NCBI GenBank assembly: GCA_964613945.1
Contig: CAZTJC010000003.1
Coordinates: 186,001-250,000 of the forward strand
Reading direction: 5' to 3'
Length of the DNA stretch: 64,000 bases
From: JAVVHH01 sp964613945
GTDB taxonomy: Bacteria; Pseudomonadota; Alphaproteobacteria; Acetobacterales; Acetobacteraceae
The translations under genes and the position numbers were made by a program. Positions within the stretch are counted from its first letter, which is position 1; every line of letters starts with the position of its first letter. Below are positions 16,175 through 26,171 of this stretch, piece after piece. The notes beneath the pieces were generated by a model that saw nothing but the letters and a program-made list of their open reading frames with translations, searched no databases and had not been told where the DNA came from.

Positions 16175-17149
16175 GTGGCCGTTTACACCGAAGTCACCGA
16201 CGATGCGCTCTCATCATTCCTCGAGGAATACGACCTCGGCACCGCCGTAGCCTTCCGCGGCATCGCCGAGGGCGTCGAGAACAGCAACTTCCAGCTTCGC
16301 ACCACTCAGGGCGATTTCATTCTGACGCTGTACGAGCGCCGAGTCGATCCGGCGGAATTGCCGTGGTTCATCGGCCTCATGCAGCATCTGGCCAGCCAGG
16401 GCATCGTTTGCCCGCTTCCCGTTGCCGGCAAGGATGGCGGCAAGCTCAGAAACCTGGCCGGCCGGCCCGCCTGCATCACCACCTTCCTCCCCGGTGTCTG
16501 GCCTCGCCGTGTCCGCCCCGAGCATTGCGGGCCGCTGGGCGCCGCCCTTGCCGAGTTGCACCAAGCCGGCGTCGGCTACGCTCCGCAGCGCCCGAACGCG
16601 CTCGGCCCCGCCGGCTGGCGGCCGTTGCTCGAGCACTGCCTGCCCCGCGCCGACCAGGTCCAGCCCGGCCTTGCCGCCGAGTTGGAAACCGCGCTGGACC
16701 ACATCCTGGGCAACTGGCCGGCCGACCTGCCCCGCGGCCATATTCATGCCGACCTGTTCCCCGACAACGTGTTCTTTCTCGACGGCAAGCTGTCCGGCCT
16801 GATCGACTTCTACTTCGCCGCCACCGACCTGTTGGCCTACGACATCGCCGTCTGCCTCAACGCGTGGTGCTTCGAGCCGGCGCATCAGGCCGCGCCGCTG
16901 CAGTTCAACGTCACCAAGGCGCGCGCCCTGCTCCGCGCCTACACCGCGACCCGGCCGCTCTCCCCTGCCGAACGTGCCGCCCTGCCCGTGCTGTGTCAGG
17001 GGGCCGCGATCCGCTTCCTGCTCACCCGGCTCTACGATTGGGTGAATACCCCGGAGGGCGCCATGGTCACGCGCAAGGATCCGCTGGAATATCTCCGCCG
17101 TCTCCGATTCCATCTGAAAGCGACCGACGCCCATGCCTACGGACTCTGA
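16175..17149 (+). CDS. thrB: Homoserine kinase (ThrB, APH-fold type)
   Basis: Phosphorylates homoserine in threonine synthesis. This is the aminoglycoside-phosphotransferase-like ThrB of alpha- and some gammaproteobacteria, not the GHMP type. The 324 residues start VAVYTEVTDDALSSFLEEYD from a GTG. Kinase motifs are HADLFPDNVFF (catalytic loop) and LIDFYFAATD (metal-binding). It is 24 bp after ispH and overlaps rnhA by 17 bp. Confidence 0.95.
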   Translation: MAVYTEVTDDALSSFLEEYDLGTAVAFRGIAEGVENSNFQLRTTQGDFILTLYERRVDPAELPWFIGLMQHLASQGIVCPLPVAGKDGGKLRNLAGRPACITTFLPGVWPRRVRPEHCGPLGAALAELHQAGVGYAPQRPNALGPAGWRPLLEHCLPRADQVQPGLAAELETALDHILGNWPADLPRGHIHADLFPDNVFFLDGKLSGLIDFYFAATDLLAYDIAVCLNAWCFEPAHQAAPLQFNVTKARALLRAYTATRPLSPAERAALPVLCQGAAIRFLLTRLYDWVNTPEGAMVTRKDPLEYLRRLRFHLKATDAHAYGL

Positions 17150-17579
17150 GCCCGTCCAGATCTGGACCGATGGCGGCTGCAAGCCCAATCCCGGCCCTGG
17201 TGGCTGGGCCGCGATCCTGCGCCTCGGCGGAGCCGAAAAGGAGCTGACCGGCGGCGACAAGGTTACCACCAACAACCGCATGGAACTCACCGCCGCCGCA
17301 GCCTCGCTCGAAGCGCTGACCCGGCCCTGCAAGGTCGTGATCAACACCGACAGCGAGTATGTGAAGAACGGCATCACCCGCTGGCACACCGGCTGGGTCC
17401 GCCGCAACTGGCGCAACTCGGCCGGCGATCCCGTCGCCAACATGGACCTCTGGCGCCGCCTGCTCGACGCGGCCAAGCCGCACGACATCGAGTGGAAATG
17501 GGTGCGCGGCCACAATGGCGACGTCATGAACGAACGCGCCGACCGCCTGGCCACCAGCGCCCGCGAGGCGATCCTGTGA
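17133..17579 (+). CDS. rnhA: Ribonuclease HI
   Basis: Degrades RNA in RNA-DNA hybrids. It is 148 residues, normal length, with the catalytic set in IWTDGGCKPNPGPGGW (Asp), NNRMELTAA (Glu), NTDSEYV (Asp), VRGHNGD (His) and NERADRLA (Asp). The start overlaps thrB, and the stop overlaps the next gene's GTG as GTGA. The thrB-rnhA pairing is common in alphaproteobacteria. Confidence 0.97.
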   Translation: MPTDSEPVQIWTDGGCKPNPGPGGWAAILRLGGAEKELTGGDKVTTNNRMELTAAAASLEALTRPCKVVINTDSEYVKNGITRWHTGWVRRNWRNSAGDPVANMDLWRRLLDAAKPHDIEWKWVRGHNGDVMNERADRLATSAREAIL

Positions 17580-18457
17580 CGGTCCGGCATGTGGGCGTGA
17601 TCGGTCTTGGCAACATGGGGCTGCCGATGGCTACCGTGCTGGCCAAGGCCGGCTTCGCGGTCTCCGGTTTCGACCTCAGCGCGGAACGGCTCGCCTTGGC
17701 AGGGAAGAGCGGCATCACGCCGGAGGCCGACCTCGCGACGCTGTTGCGCGACGTCGATGCGGTGGTCTCCTCCCTGCCCTATGCGCGCGATGTCGAGGCG
17801 GTGTTGACCACGCCGGATGCGCTGCTCGCCCGGCGGGACCGCCGGGTCATCGTGGTAGACACTTCCACGGCCGATCCCACTACCAGCCGCCGCCTCGCTG
17901 CCCAGCTTGCCGAGGCCGGGCATGGCCATCTCGACGCCCCCGTCAGCGGCGGTCCGTCCGGTGCGGCCGAAGGCGCGCTGACGTTCATGGTCGGCGGCAG
18001 CATGGACGACGTTGCTCTCGCGCAGCCCCTCCTCGACGCCATGGCGGCCAAGGTCGTCCATGTCGGCCCGTCAGGCGCCGGCAACGTCGCCAAGCTGATC
18101 AATAACATGCTGGTCGCCGCCCATATGATCACCACCGGCGAAGCCATCCGCCTGGCCGAAGCGGCGGGCGTCGATGCCGGCGCCGCGCTCGCCGTGGTCA
18201 ATGCCGCGACCGGGCGCAGCGGCATCAGCGAGGTCCACTTTCCGCGCTGGATCATGTCGAACCGCTTCGATAGCGGCTTCTCGGCCGGGCTGATGCGCAA
18301 GGATGTCGGCCTGGCTGCCGATCTGGCTGCCGAAACCGGTCTCGACCTGCCGCTCAGCCGCGAGGTCGCCCGCCTCTGGCTCGAGGACCGCACGGCCGTC
18401 GCCGACACCGAGGATTTCACCCGCATGGCCGGCTACCGTCCCGAGGACCATTTATGA
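17576..18457 (+). CDS. NAD(P)-dependent beta-hydroxyacid dehydrogenase (3-hydroxyisobutyrate dehydrogenase family)
   Basis: A 293-residue oxidoreductase with an N-terminal Rossmann domain (GVIGLGNMGLPMATVLAKAG), the substrate-binding signature DAPVSGGPSGAAEGALTFMV, and the catalytic lysine in GAGNVAKLINNML. The C-terminal helical domain is complete. Family members act on 3-hydroxyisobutyrate, tartronate semialdehyde, 6-phosphogluconate or glyoxylate, and the substrate cannot be fixed from sequence alone. The GTG start forms a GTGA overlap with rnhA. It overlaps the following gene by 4 bp, so the two may act in one pathway. Confidence 0.9.
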   Translation: MTVRHVGVIGLGNMGLPMATVLAKAGFAVSGFDLSAERLALAGKSGITPEADLATLLRDVDAVVSSLPYARDVEAVLTTPDALLARRDRRVIVVDTSTADPTTSRRLAAQLAEAGHGHLDAPVSGGPSGAAEGALTFMVGGSMDDVALAQPLLDAMAAKVVHVGPSGAGNVAKLINNMLVAAHMITTGEAIRLAEAAGVDAGAALAVVNAATGRSGISEVHFPRWIMSNRFDSGFSAGLMRKDVGLAADLAAETGLDLPLSREVARLWLEDRTAVADTEDFTRMAGYRPEDHL

Positions 18458-18858
18458 GCGACGACCTTCTCAAGACCGGCCTGGCCATCCGCGGCGACGT
18501 GATCGGGCACGCACGCTCCGAAGCCGCCCTGGCCGGGGCCACCGCCTTCGATCGCCCATTCCAGGAACTCGCGCTCCGCTATTGCTGGGGCGAGATCTGG
18601 GGCCGACCCGGCCTCGACCACCGCACCCGCAGCATGATCAACCTCGCCATGCTCGCTGCCATGGCCAAGCCGAACGAACTCCGCATCCACCTCCGCGGCG
18701 CGCTGACCAACGGCGTGACCAAGGCGGAGATCCAGGAGATCTTCCTGCAGGCGACCGTTTATTGCGGCGTGCCGACTGCCGGTGAAGCCTTCAAGGTCGC
18801 GCGCGAGGTGTTCGAGGAACCGGACTACGCCGCGCTCGGGGGCGAACTGCCACAGTAA
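18454..18858 (+). CDS. Carboxymuconolactone decarboxylase-family protein (PcaC-like)
   Basis: A 134-residue AhpD/CMD-fold protein. The conserved CMD region includes RYCWGEIWGRPGLDHRTRSM and NELRIHLRGALTNGVTKAEI, ending in a helix with AGEAFKVAREVFEE. These match 4-carboxymuconolactone decarboxylase (PcaC) better than the CxxC-containing AhpD peroxidase group. No other protocatechuate genes are nearby, so the substrate is uncertain. It is translationally coupled (ATGA) to the dehydrogenase upstream. Confidence 0.85.
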   Translation: MSDDLLKTGLAIRGDVIGHARSEAALAGATAFDRPFQELALRYCWGEIWGRPGLDHRTRSMINLAMLAAMAKPNELRIHLRGALTNGVTKAEIQEIFLQATVYCGVPTAGEAFKVAREVFEEPDYAALGGELPQ

Positions 18859-18859
18859 G

Positions 18860-20785
18860 ATGTCGCTGACGCGGTTCCTGTTCGGCCGCTCCCTCGCCAA
18901 CAAGGAGGCGGAGGGCCGCAAGATCGGCGTGCTTGAGGGGCTTCCCGCCATGGGCCTGGACGGGCTCGGCTCGGCCGCCTACGGGCCGGAAGCCATGCTG
19001 ACCGTCCTGGCGGTGACCGGGGCGGCCGGGCTGTCGGCGATCGGGCCGATCACCTGGGTCATCCTGATCCTGCTGGCGATCGTGTTCCTATCCTATTGGC
19101 AGACCATCGCGGCCTACCCCAGCAATGGCGGCGCCTACACCGTCGCGCGCGAAAACCTCGGCACCGATGCCGGGTTGCTCGCCGCGGCGGCGCTGATGGT
19201 CGACTACATGCTCAACGTCGCCGTCGGCATCTCCGCCGGCATCGGCGCGCTGGCTTCCGCCATTCCGGCGATACACGCCTATACGCTGCCGCTCTGCCTG
19301 GCGGTCCTCGCCGTGGTCACGCTGGTTAACCTGCGCGGCACGCGCGAGAGCGGCCTCGTGTTCGCCGGCCCGACCTACGTCTTCATCGCCAGCCTGGCCG
19401 TCGTGCTGGTCACCGGCGCCAGCATGGCCTTCACGGCGAACGGTCACCCGGCCGCGGTCATCGCCCCGCCGGCGCTGGCGACGGCTGAACCGGTGTCGCT
19501 GTGGCTGCTGCTCCGTGCGTTCGCTGCCGGCTGCACGGCGATGACCGGGGTCGAGGCGGTCAGCAACGGCGTGGGCGCCTTCCGGGAACCCCGCGTTCGT
19601 CACGCCCATCGCACGCTGGCCGCCATCGTGGTCGTGCTCGGCCTGCTGCTGCTCGGCATCGCCTACGTGGCGCGCGCCTACGGCATCTCGGCCATGGACG
19701 AGACGGCCGAGGGCTATCGCAGCGTGCTGTCCCAGATCGTCGAGGCCGTGTTCGGACGCGGCTGGATCTACAACGTCACCATCGCGTCCGTGCTGGCGGT
19801 GTTGTGCCTTTCCGCCAACACCAGCTTCGTCGGCTTTCCGCGCCTGTGTCGCCAGATCGCCAGCGACGGTTATCTGCCCAAGGCCTTCGCCGTCCCGGGC
19901 CGCCGCCTGGTTTACACCGCCGGGATCCTGTTCCTGGCGGGCGGCGCCGGGCTGCTGTTGATCGGGTTCGGCGGCATCACCGATCGGCTGATCCCATTGT
20001 TCGCAGTCGGTGCGTTCCTGTCCTTCACCATGAGCCAGGCCGGCATGGCCACCCACTGGCTCCGTACCCAAACGCGGGACACGATCCGGCTGGGCATCAA
20101 CGGCACCGGCGCCCTGGCCACGATGGCGGCCTTGATCATCATCCTGATCGCCAAGTTCGAGGATGGCGCCTGGCTCACCATCGTCATCATCCCGGCCACC
20201 CTGGTCCTGCTCCGCATCATCAACCGCTATTATGCCAATCTCGATCAGCAGCTGCTCCAACCTGTAGAGCGCCGGCTGGACCTCAGCACGCAGTCGCCGC
20301 CGTTGATCGTCATTCCGATCAGCCGCTGGGATCGGGTCAGCCAGAACGCGCTGGCCTACGCGCTGCGTCTCTCGCCGGACATCGTCGCGCTGCACTGCAC
20401 GGAGCTTTCCGGCCCCGATGCCGAGGAGATCGTCGCCCGCATCAGGACGGACTGGCAACGCGACGTCGAGGCTCCGGCTCGCGAGGCCGGTATCGCCGCG
20501 CCGCGCCTCGTCGTCGAACCCTCACCCTATCGCAGCGTGCTGGCACCCCTGCTGCGCCAGATCGCCGGGCTGCGAGCCGATCAGCCGAACCGCTGCATCG
20601 CCGTGTTGATTCCGCTGCTGATCGAGGCTCGCTGGTGGGAGGTGCTGCTGCACACGCATCACGAACGCCGGCTCCGTACCGCGCTGCTGCGTCATGGTGG
20701 CGCGGACACCGCCGTCATCGGCGTTCCGTGGCAGCTACAGCCGCCCGATCCCGGGCGTGGCATCGCCGAAGAGGAACAAGGCTGA
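18860..20785 (+). CDS. APC-superfamily permease, KimA (YdaO)-like, with cytosolic C-terminal domain
   Basis: A 641-residue transporter with about twelve hydrophobic segments in residues 30-475 and a soluble C-terminal domain of about 160 residues. The N-terminus (RFLFGRSLANKEAEGRKIGV) and GLDGLGSAAYGPE, GGAYTVARENLG, AAGCTAMTGVEAVSNGVGAF and VPWQL positions closely parallel the Bacillus potassium importer KimA. A potassium or amino-acid uptake role is inferred from that. The universal-stress-like tail binds c-di-AMP in Bacillus; here its ligand is unknown. The ATG at 18860 lies 1 bp after the CMD gene stop. Confidence 0.85.
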   Translation: MSLTRFLFGRSLANKEAEGRKIGVLEGLPAMGLDGLGSAAYGPEAMLTVLAVTGAAGLSAIGPITWVILILLAIVFLSYWQTIAAYPSNGGAYTVARENLGTDAGLLAAAALMVDYMLNVAVGISAGIGALASAIPAIHAYTLPLCLAVLAVVTLVNLRGTRESGLVFAGPTYVFIASLAVVLVTGASMAFTANGHPAAVIAPPALATAEPVSLWLLLRAFAAGCTAMTGVEAVSNGVGAFREPRVRHAHRTLAAIVVVLGLLLLGIAYVARAYGISAMDETAEGYRSVLSQIVEAVFGRGWIYNVTIASVLAVLCLSANTSFVGFPRLCRQIASDGYLPKAFAVPGRRLVYTAGILFLAGGAGLLLIGFGGITDRLIPLFAVGAFLSFTMSQAGMATHWLRTQTRDTIRLGINGTGALATMAALIIILIAKFEDGAWLTIVIIPATLVLLRIINRYYANLDQQLLQPVERRLDLSTQSPPLIVIPISRWDRVSQNALAYALRLSPDIVALHCTELSGPDAEEIVARIRTDWQRDVEAPAREAGIAAPRLVVEPSPYRSVLAPLLRQIAGLRADQPNRCIAVLIPLLIEARWWEVLLHTHHERRLRTALLRHGGADTAVIGVPWQLQPPDPGRGIAEEEQG

Positions 20786-20879
20786 ACCGCCGCTGGTAGC
20801 GGCCCCGAAGCTGCGTTACGGTCAGGGTCAATCGGCCGAACGCCGCACGACGGGGGAAATGACATGCGCTGTCCGGGTG

Positions 20880-21699
20880 ATGGACCGACGTAATCGAAGC
20901 GTCTCGAGCGTGACCGAACGCGTGGGACTCGCGGGCGCCCCGCTGCTTGAGATCGACGCCGTGGCCGTGCGATTCGGCGGCATCCGCGCGCTGCAGGGCG
21001 TGTCGTTCACCGTAGGCGCCGGCCAGATTTGCGGCCTGATCGGGCCGAACGGCTCCGGCAAGACGACGATGTTCAACTGCATCAGCGGCATCTATCGACC
21101 CGGCGAGGGCGAGGTGCGGCTGTCCGGCCAGTCGCTCCGCGGTGTGGCCAAGCACACCATCGTCGACCGCGGCATCGGCCGCACTTTCCAGAACGTGGCG
21201 CTGTTCCGCTCCATGACCGTGCGCGACAACATGCTGGCCGGCGCGCACCACCTTGGTCGATCCGGCTTCATCGCCAACGCATTGCGCCTGCCGCGCGCGC
21301 GCCGCGAGGACACCGCCGCACACGAGCATCTCGAGCAGTTGCTGGATTTTCTCGAGCTCCGCGCCGTCGCCGACATCCCCGTCTCGGCACTGCCGTTCGG
21401 TACCCAGAAACGCGTCGAAATGGCCCGCGCGCTGATCGGGCGGCCCAAATTGCTGCTGCTGGACGAGCCCGCCTGCGGCCTCAACCATGCCGAGGTCGAC
21501 GACCTCGCCGGCCTCATCCGCCACGTCCGCGACCGGCTCGAGATCAGCGTGCTGCTGATCGAACATCACATGAGCCTGGTCATGCGCGTCTCCGACAAGG
21601 TCGTGGCGCTCGAGCTGGGCCGCAAGATCGCCGACGGACTGCCGGCCGAGGTGCAGAACGACCCGGAAGTCATCCGGGCTTACCTGGGCGAGCCCGTGC

Positions 21700-21713
<14 letters not shown>
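20880..21713 (+). CDS. livG: Branched-chain amino acid ABC transporter ATP-binding protein LivG
   Basis: Cytoplasmic ATPase of the HAAT (Liv) importer. Walker A is GPNGSGKTT, the Q-loop is GIGRTFQNVALF, and Walker B is LLLLDEPACGL; the signature motif is degenerate (LPFGTQKRVEMARAL), as is usual in LivG. The start is uncertain: ATG 20880 gives 277 residues, while ATG 20859 and a GTG at 20910 are alternatives. A GGGGGA lies 6 nt before an out-of-frame ATG at 20864 that encodes a 9-codon upstream frame ending just inside livG, possibly coupling translation. It overlaps livF by 14 bp. Confidence 0.93.
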
Positions 21714-22407
<694 letters not shown>

Positions 22408-22409
22408 GG

Positions 22410-23279
22410 ATGGACGGCTTCCTCCACCAACTCCTCGCCGGCATCGCCTCGGGCGGCATCTACGCCAGCGTCGCACTCGCCTTGGTGATGATCTTCCAGG
22501 CCACCCACCACGTGAACTTCGCCCAGGGCGAGATGGCGATGTTCTCGACCTACATCGCGCTGGCGCTGATCCAGGCCGGCTTGCCCTACTGGGTGGCGTT
22601 CGCGGTCACGGTGGCGATCTCGTTCGGCATCGGCGCCGTCATCCAGCGCGTGTTGCTGACGCCGCTCGCCGGGTCGCCGGTGCTGGCCAGCGTCGGCGTG
22701 TTCATCGGGCTGCTGCTGATCTTCAACAGCGCCGCCGGGTGGCTGTTCGGCTACACGATCAAGCAGTTTCCCTCGCCGTTCGACGGACCGCCGATCCTGG
22801 GCGGCTTCGTCACCCCGCACGATCTCGGCGCTTTTGCGGTCACGCTGGTGGTGCTGCTCGCGGTGTGGGCGTTCTTCCGCTTCACCAAGCTCGGCCTAGC
22901 CATGCGCGCTGCCGCCTACAACCCGGCGTCCGCCCGCCTCATGGGCATCCGCGTCGGCGCCATGCTCGCGCTCGGCTGGGGCCTGGCTGCCTCGATCGGC
23001 GCAATTGCTGGCATGATGATCGCGCCCGTCGTGTTCCTCGACCCAAACATGATGTCCGGCGTGCTGCTCTACGCCTTCGCCGGCGCGTTGCTCGGCGGCA
23101 TCGCCAACCCGCTGGGCGCCGTCGCGGGCGGTTTCGCCATCGGCATCATCGAGAACCTCGCTGGCACCTACCTCGTGGGCAACGAGCTGAAGCTGACCCT
23201 GGCGCTACTCATCATCGTCGGCGTGCTGATGATCAAACCCGCCGGCATCTTCGGCCGCACCATCGTGAGCCGCGTATGA
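22410..23279 (+). CDS. livH: Branched-chain amino acid ABC transporter permease LivH
   Basis: Inner-membrane permease, 289 residues with about eight hydrophobic segments. The family landmarks are ASGGIYASVALALVMIFQATHHVNFAQGEMAMFSTY (split around residues 10-50), RAAAYNPASARLMGI, and GALLGGIANPLGAVAGG near the C-terminus. The ATG lies 2 bp after livF, and the stop overlaps the livM start as ATGA. Confidence 0.95.
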   Translation: MDGFLHQLLAGIASGGIYASVALALVMIFQATHHVNFAQGEMAMFSTYIALALIQAGLPYWVAFAVTVAISFGIGAVIQRVLLTPLAGSPVLASVGVFIGLLLIFNSAAGWLFGYTIKQFPSPFDGPPILGGFVTPHDLGAFAVTLVVLLAVWAFFRFTKLGLAMRAAAYNPASARLMGIRVGAMLALGWGLAASIGAIAGMMIAPVVFLDPNMMSGVLLYAFAGALLGGIANPLGAVAGGFAIGIIENLAGTYLVGNELKLTLALLIIVGVLMIKPAGIFGRTIVSRV

Positions 23280-24241
23280 GCCGCGAGACCCTCCTTGGGC
23301 TGATCGTCGTCCTGGTCGCGGCGGTGCTGGCCTTCGTGGTCAGCGACTACCGTCTGTTCCAGCTCACTACCCTGACCATCTACGCCGTCGCCATCCTCGG
23401 CCTGGCGCTGGTCACCGGCTATAACGGCCAGATCTCGCTGGGCCACGGCGCGTTCTACGCCGTTGGCGCCTACGTCACCGCCATCCTGACCTCGATGTAC
23501 GACGTGCCTTACTGGGCCACGCTGCCGGTCGCGGCAATCGTCTGCGCTGCGATCGGCTTCTTGGTCGGCTTGCCCGCGCTACGCCTCGGCGGGCTCTATC
23601 TCGCGCTGACCACCTTCGCCCTGGCCGTCGCCACACCACAGCTGCTCAAGCACAAGGCGCTGGAGCACTGGACCGGCGGTGTGCAGGGCATCGTGGTCGA
23701 TAAGCCGGACCCGCCGTTCGGTTTGCCGATCAATGCGGATCAATGGGTCTACCTATTCAGCCTGCTCGTCGCCGCGGTCCTGTTCGGCCTGGCGGCCAAC
23801 CTGGTGCGCGGCCGCATCGGCCGGGCCATGCGCGCGGTCCGCGACAACGCGCTGGCCGCCGAGGCCACCGGCATCGACGTGGCGCAGTTCAAGACGCGGA
23901 CGTTCGCCGTCAGCGCGATGATCACGGGGGTGGCGGGGTCGCTGAGCGCCATCGTGGTCGGCTTCGTGTCGCCGGACAGCTTCACCGTATTCCTGTCCAT
24001 CACCCTGTTCACCGGGCTGGTGGTCGGCGGGGCCGCCACGATCGCCGGGCCGGTGTTCGGCGCGATCTTCATCACCTTCCTGCCCAACGTCGCCGAGCAG
24101 GTCTCCAAGGCCGCCCCCGGGGTGATCTACGGCGTCGTGCTGATCGCCTTCATGTTCCTGCTGCCGGACGGCGTCGCGGGTGGGCTCGCCCGCAAGTCTT
24201 CGCGCGGGCTGGGCCGGCTGCTGCGCTCAACCAACAAATAA
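23276..24241 (+). CDS. livM: Branched-chain amino acid ABC transporter permease LivM
   Basis: Partner permease of LivH, 321 residues. It shows GYNGQISLGHGAFYAVGAY, GGLYLALTTFALAVA, RAVRDNALAAEATGI (the EAA-like cytoplasmic loop) and VVGGAATIAGPVFGA. The ATG at 23276 overlaps the livH stop. A strong AGGAGG for the next gene, livK, starts immediately after its stop. Confidence 0.95.
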   Translation: MSRETLLGLIVVLVAAVLAFVVSDYRLFQLTTLTIYAVAILGLALVTGYNGQISLGHGAFYAVGAYVTAILTSMYDVPYWATLPVAAIVCAAIGFLVGLPALRLGGLYLALTTFALAVATPQLLKHKALEHWTGGVQGIVVDKPDPPFGLPINADQWVYLFSLLVAAVLFGLAANLVRGRIGRAMRAVRDNALAAEATGIDVAQFKTRTFAVSAMITGVAGSLSAIVVGFVSPDSFTVFLSITLFTGLVVGGAATIAGPVFGAIFITFLPNVAEQVSKAAPGVIYGVVLIAFMFLLPDGVAGGLARKSSRGLGRLLRSTNK

Positions 24242-24252
24242 GGAGGAAACCC

Positions 24253-25467
24253 ATGTTCCGCCGCACCCTGCTGACCACTGCCGGCGCCGCCCTCGCCACC
24301 CCCGCGATCTTTCGCCGCGCCTGGGCCGCCGACGCTCCGGGCGTGACCGCCACCGAGATCAAGGTCGGCAACACCGACCCCTATAGCGGCCCGGCCTCGG
24401 CGTACGGCGCCATCGGCCGCGGCCTGACCGCATTCTTCGCGCGCCTGAACGAGAATGGCGGCATCGAGGGCCGCAAGGTCAACTTCATCAGCTATGACGA
24501 CGGCTATTCCCCGCCCAAGACCGTCGAGCAGACTCGGCGCTTGGTCGAGCAGGACGGCGTCGCTTTCACCCTGAACGCACTGGGAACCCCGACCCAGAGC
24601 GCGGTGCAGCGCTACATGAACCAGAAAAAGGTGCCGCAGATCTTCGTTTCCAGCGGCGCCGACAAATGGTCCAACACCAAAGAATTCCCCTGGACCATCG
24701 GCTGGCAGCCCAGCTACCGCACCTCCGGCCAGATCTTCGCCAAATACATCCAGGCCAACAAGCCGGACGGCAAAATCGCCGTGCTGTTCCAGAACGACGA
24801 TTTCGGCAAGGACTACCTGCTCGGCCTCAAGGACGTGCTCGGCGACAAATTCGCCAAGATGGTCGTCATCCAGTCGAGCTACGAGGTCACCGACCCGACC
24901 ATCGACAGCCAGGCCGTCGCCATGAAGTCGTCCGGCGCCGACGTGCTGGTCTCCGCCGCCACGCCGAAATTCGCCGCCCAGATCATCCGCAAGATCTACG
25001 ACCTCGACTGGCACCCCATGCACCTCGTCACCGACGTGTCGATCTCAGTGGGCGCCGTCATCAACCCGGCCGGCCCCGAGCGCGCCACTGGGCTGATCGC
25101 CGCCTCCTACCTGAAGGACAATGCCGACCCGCAATGGGATAACGACCCCGGCATGACCGAGTGGCGCGGGTTCATGAAGAAATACATGCCGGACGCCGAG
25201 TTGTCGGACTCCAACTATCCTTATGCATACGGCGTGGCGACATCGTGCATGCAGCTGCTGAAGCAATGCGGGTCGGACTTCTCGCGCGACAACATCATGG
25301 CGCAGGCGAAGAACCTGGCCACGCATCAACCGCCGACTCTCATCCCTGGCTGCGTCGTCGGCACCAGCGCCACCAACTCGCACCCGATCCGACACCTGCA
25401 CATGCAGCGCTGGAATGGCACCCGGTGGGAGTTGTTCGGCAACATCATCGAGGGTGCCGGCACCTGA
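24253..25467 (+). CDS. livK: Branched-chain amino acid ABC transporter substrate-binding protein (LivK-type)
   Basis: Periplasmic type I solute-binding protein (Peripla_BP_6), 404 residues. An N-terminal signal peptide MFRRTLLTTAGAALATPAIF ends near RRAWAADAP; the RRTLL start could allow Tat export. The mature protein begins with the typical VTATEIKVGNTDPYSGPAS. The true ligand may be a branched-chain amino acid or another small carboxylate. It is the last gene of livGFHMK and has the best ribosome-binding site in the operon (AGGAGG 7 nt before ATG), consistent with needing more of the binding protein. Confidence 0.93.
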   Translation: MFRRTLLTTAGAALATPAIFRRAWAADAPGVTATEIKVGNTDPYSGPASAYGAIGRGLTAFFARLNENGGIEGRKVNFISYDDGYSPPKTVEQTRRLVEQDGVAFTLNALGTPTQSAVQRYMNQKKVPQIFVSSGADKWSNTKEFPWTIGWQPSYRTSGQIFAKYIQANKPDGKIAVLFQNDDFGKDYLLGLKDVLGDKFAKMVVIQSSYEVTDPTIDSQAVAMKSSGADVLVSAATPKFAAQIIRKIYDLDWHPMHLVTDVSISVGAVINPAGPERATGLIAASYLKDNADPQWDNDPGMTEWRGFMKKYMPDAELSDSNYPYAYGVATSCMQLLKQCGSDFSRDNIMAQAKNLATHQPPTLIPGCVVGTSATNSHPIRHLHMQRWNGTRWELFGNIIEGAGT

Positions 25468-25498
25468 CCACCTCCCTTTAGTAGGGTGGTCCCTCCAG

Positions 25499-25535
25499 CC
25501 GGACCGATGTAAGCCATCGGCACACATCGGTCCGG
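25499..25535. promoter_or_regulatory. Perfect 12-bp inverted repeat between livK and the TetR gene
   Basis: CCGGACCGATGT and ACATCGGTCCGG flank a 13-bp spacer. The right arm ends 5 bp before the regulator's ATG, in the ribosome-binding region. It may be the liv terminator, an autoregulatory operator, or both. No T-run follows, which favours the operator or translational reading. Confidence 0.6.
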
Positions 25536-25540
25536 GGCTC

Positions 25541-26149
25541 ATGGCGCGCGAGCAGTATCACCACGGCAACCTTCGCGAAGCCCTGATCCAAGCAGCACTC
25601 GTCTTGATTGCCGAACGCGGCATCAGCGGCTTCGCCGTCGCCGAACTGGCCCGCGCCGTCGGAGTCAGCGCCGCCGCACCGTATCGCCACTTCCGCGACC
25701 GCGACGCCGTTCTGGCCGAAGTGTCCCGCCGTGGTTTCGAGGCGCTGGAAGCGGAGATGCGCGCCGCCTTGCTGTCCCGCCCGACTGACCCGGTGGCCGC
25801 ACTAGAGGCCTGCGCCCAGTCCCACCTCGCCTTCGCTGGCCGCGAAGGCCCGGTGTACGGCGCCATGTTCGACCCACATTTTCCTATCACCGCCCATCCG
25901 GACCTCGCGCGCGCCCGCGATGCGGCGCTGGCGGTGCTCCGCGGTGCCGCGCAGACCGCCTGCGACCGCAGCCGCGCCGCCCGCCGCCCACCGGCGCGCA
26001 TGGTGGCGCTGCACATCTGGGCGCTCACCCACGGCGTCGCGACGCTCTATCTCGGGCCGAGCGGCGCCGGACAACTGCCGATGACGCCGGCTGATCTGCT
26101 CGAGGCTGGCATGTTGGTTTATCTGCAATCTCTGGCGCTGACGGATTGA
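25541..26149 (+). CDS. TetR/AcrR-family transcriptional regulator
   Basis: A 202-residue regulator. The N-terminal helix-turn-helix is intact (REALIQAALVLIAERGISGF, then VGVSAAAPYRHFRDRDAVL). The C-terminal domain fits the TetR_C WHG-type fold: WALTHGVATLYLG is the WxxxHG region that gives this subgroup its name. It follows the liv operon and may control it or the DUF2852 gene. The inducer is unknown. The ATG at 25541 gives MAREQYHHGNLREAL, the usual start of this subgroup. Confidence 0.93.
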   Translation: MAREQYHHGNLREALIQAALVLIAERGISGFAVAELARAVGVSAAAPYRHFRDRDAVLAEVSRRGFEALEAEMRAALLSRPTDPVAALEACAQSHLAFAGREGPVYGAMFDPHFPITAHPDLARARDAALAVLRGAAQTACDRSRAARRPPARMVALHIWALTHGVATLYLGPSGAGQLPMTPADLLEAGMLVYLQSLALTD

Positions 26150-26171
26150 ACTGCCGTTGCGGTCTCCCAAT

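Noticed and set aside
16214..18061. A 615-codon minus-strand frame across thrB, rnhA and the dehydrogenase gene
   Set aside because: It spans three well-supported coupled genes on the other strand and has antisense-type composition.
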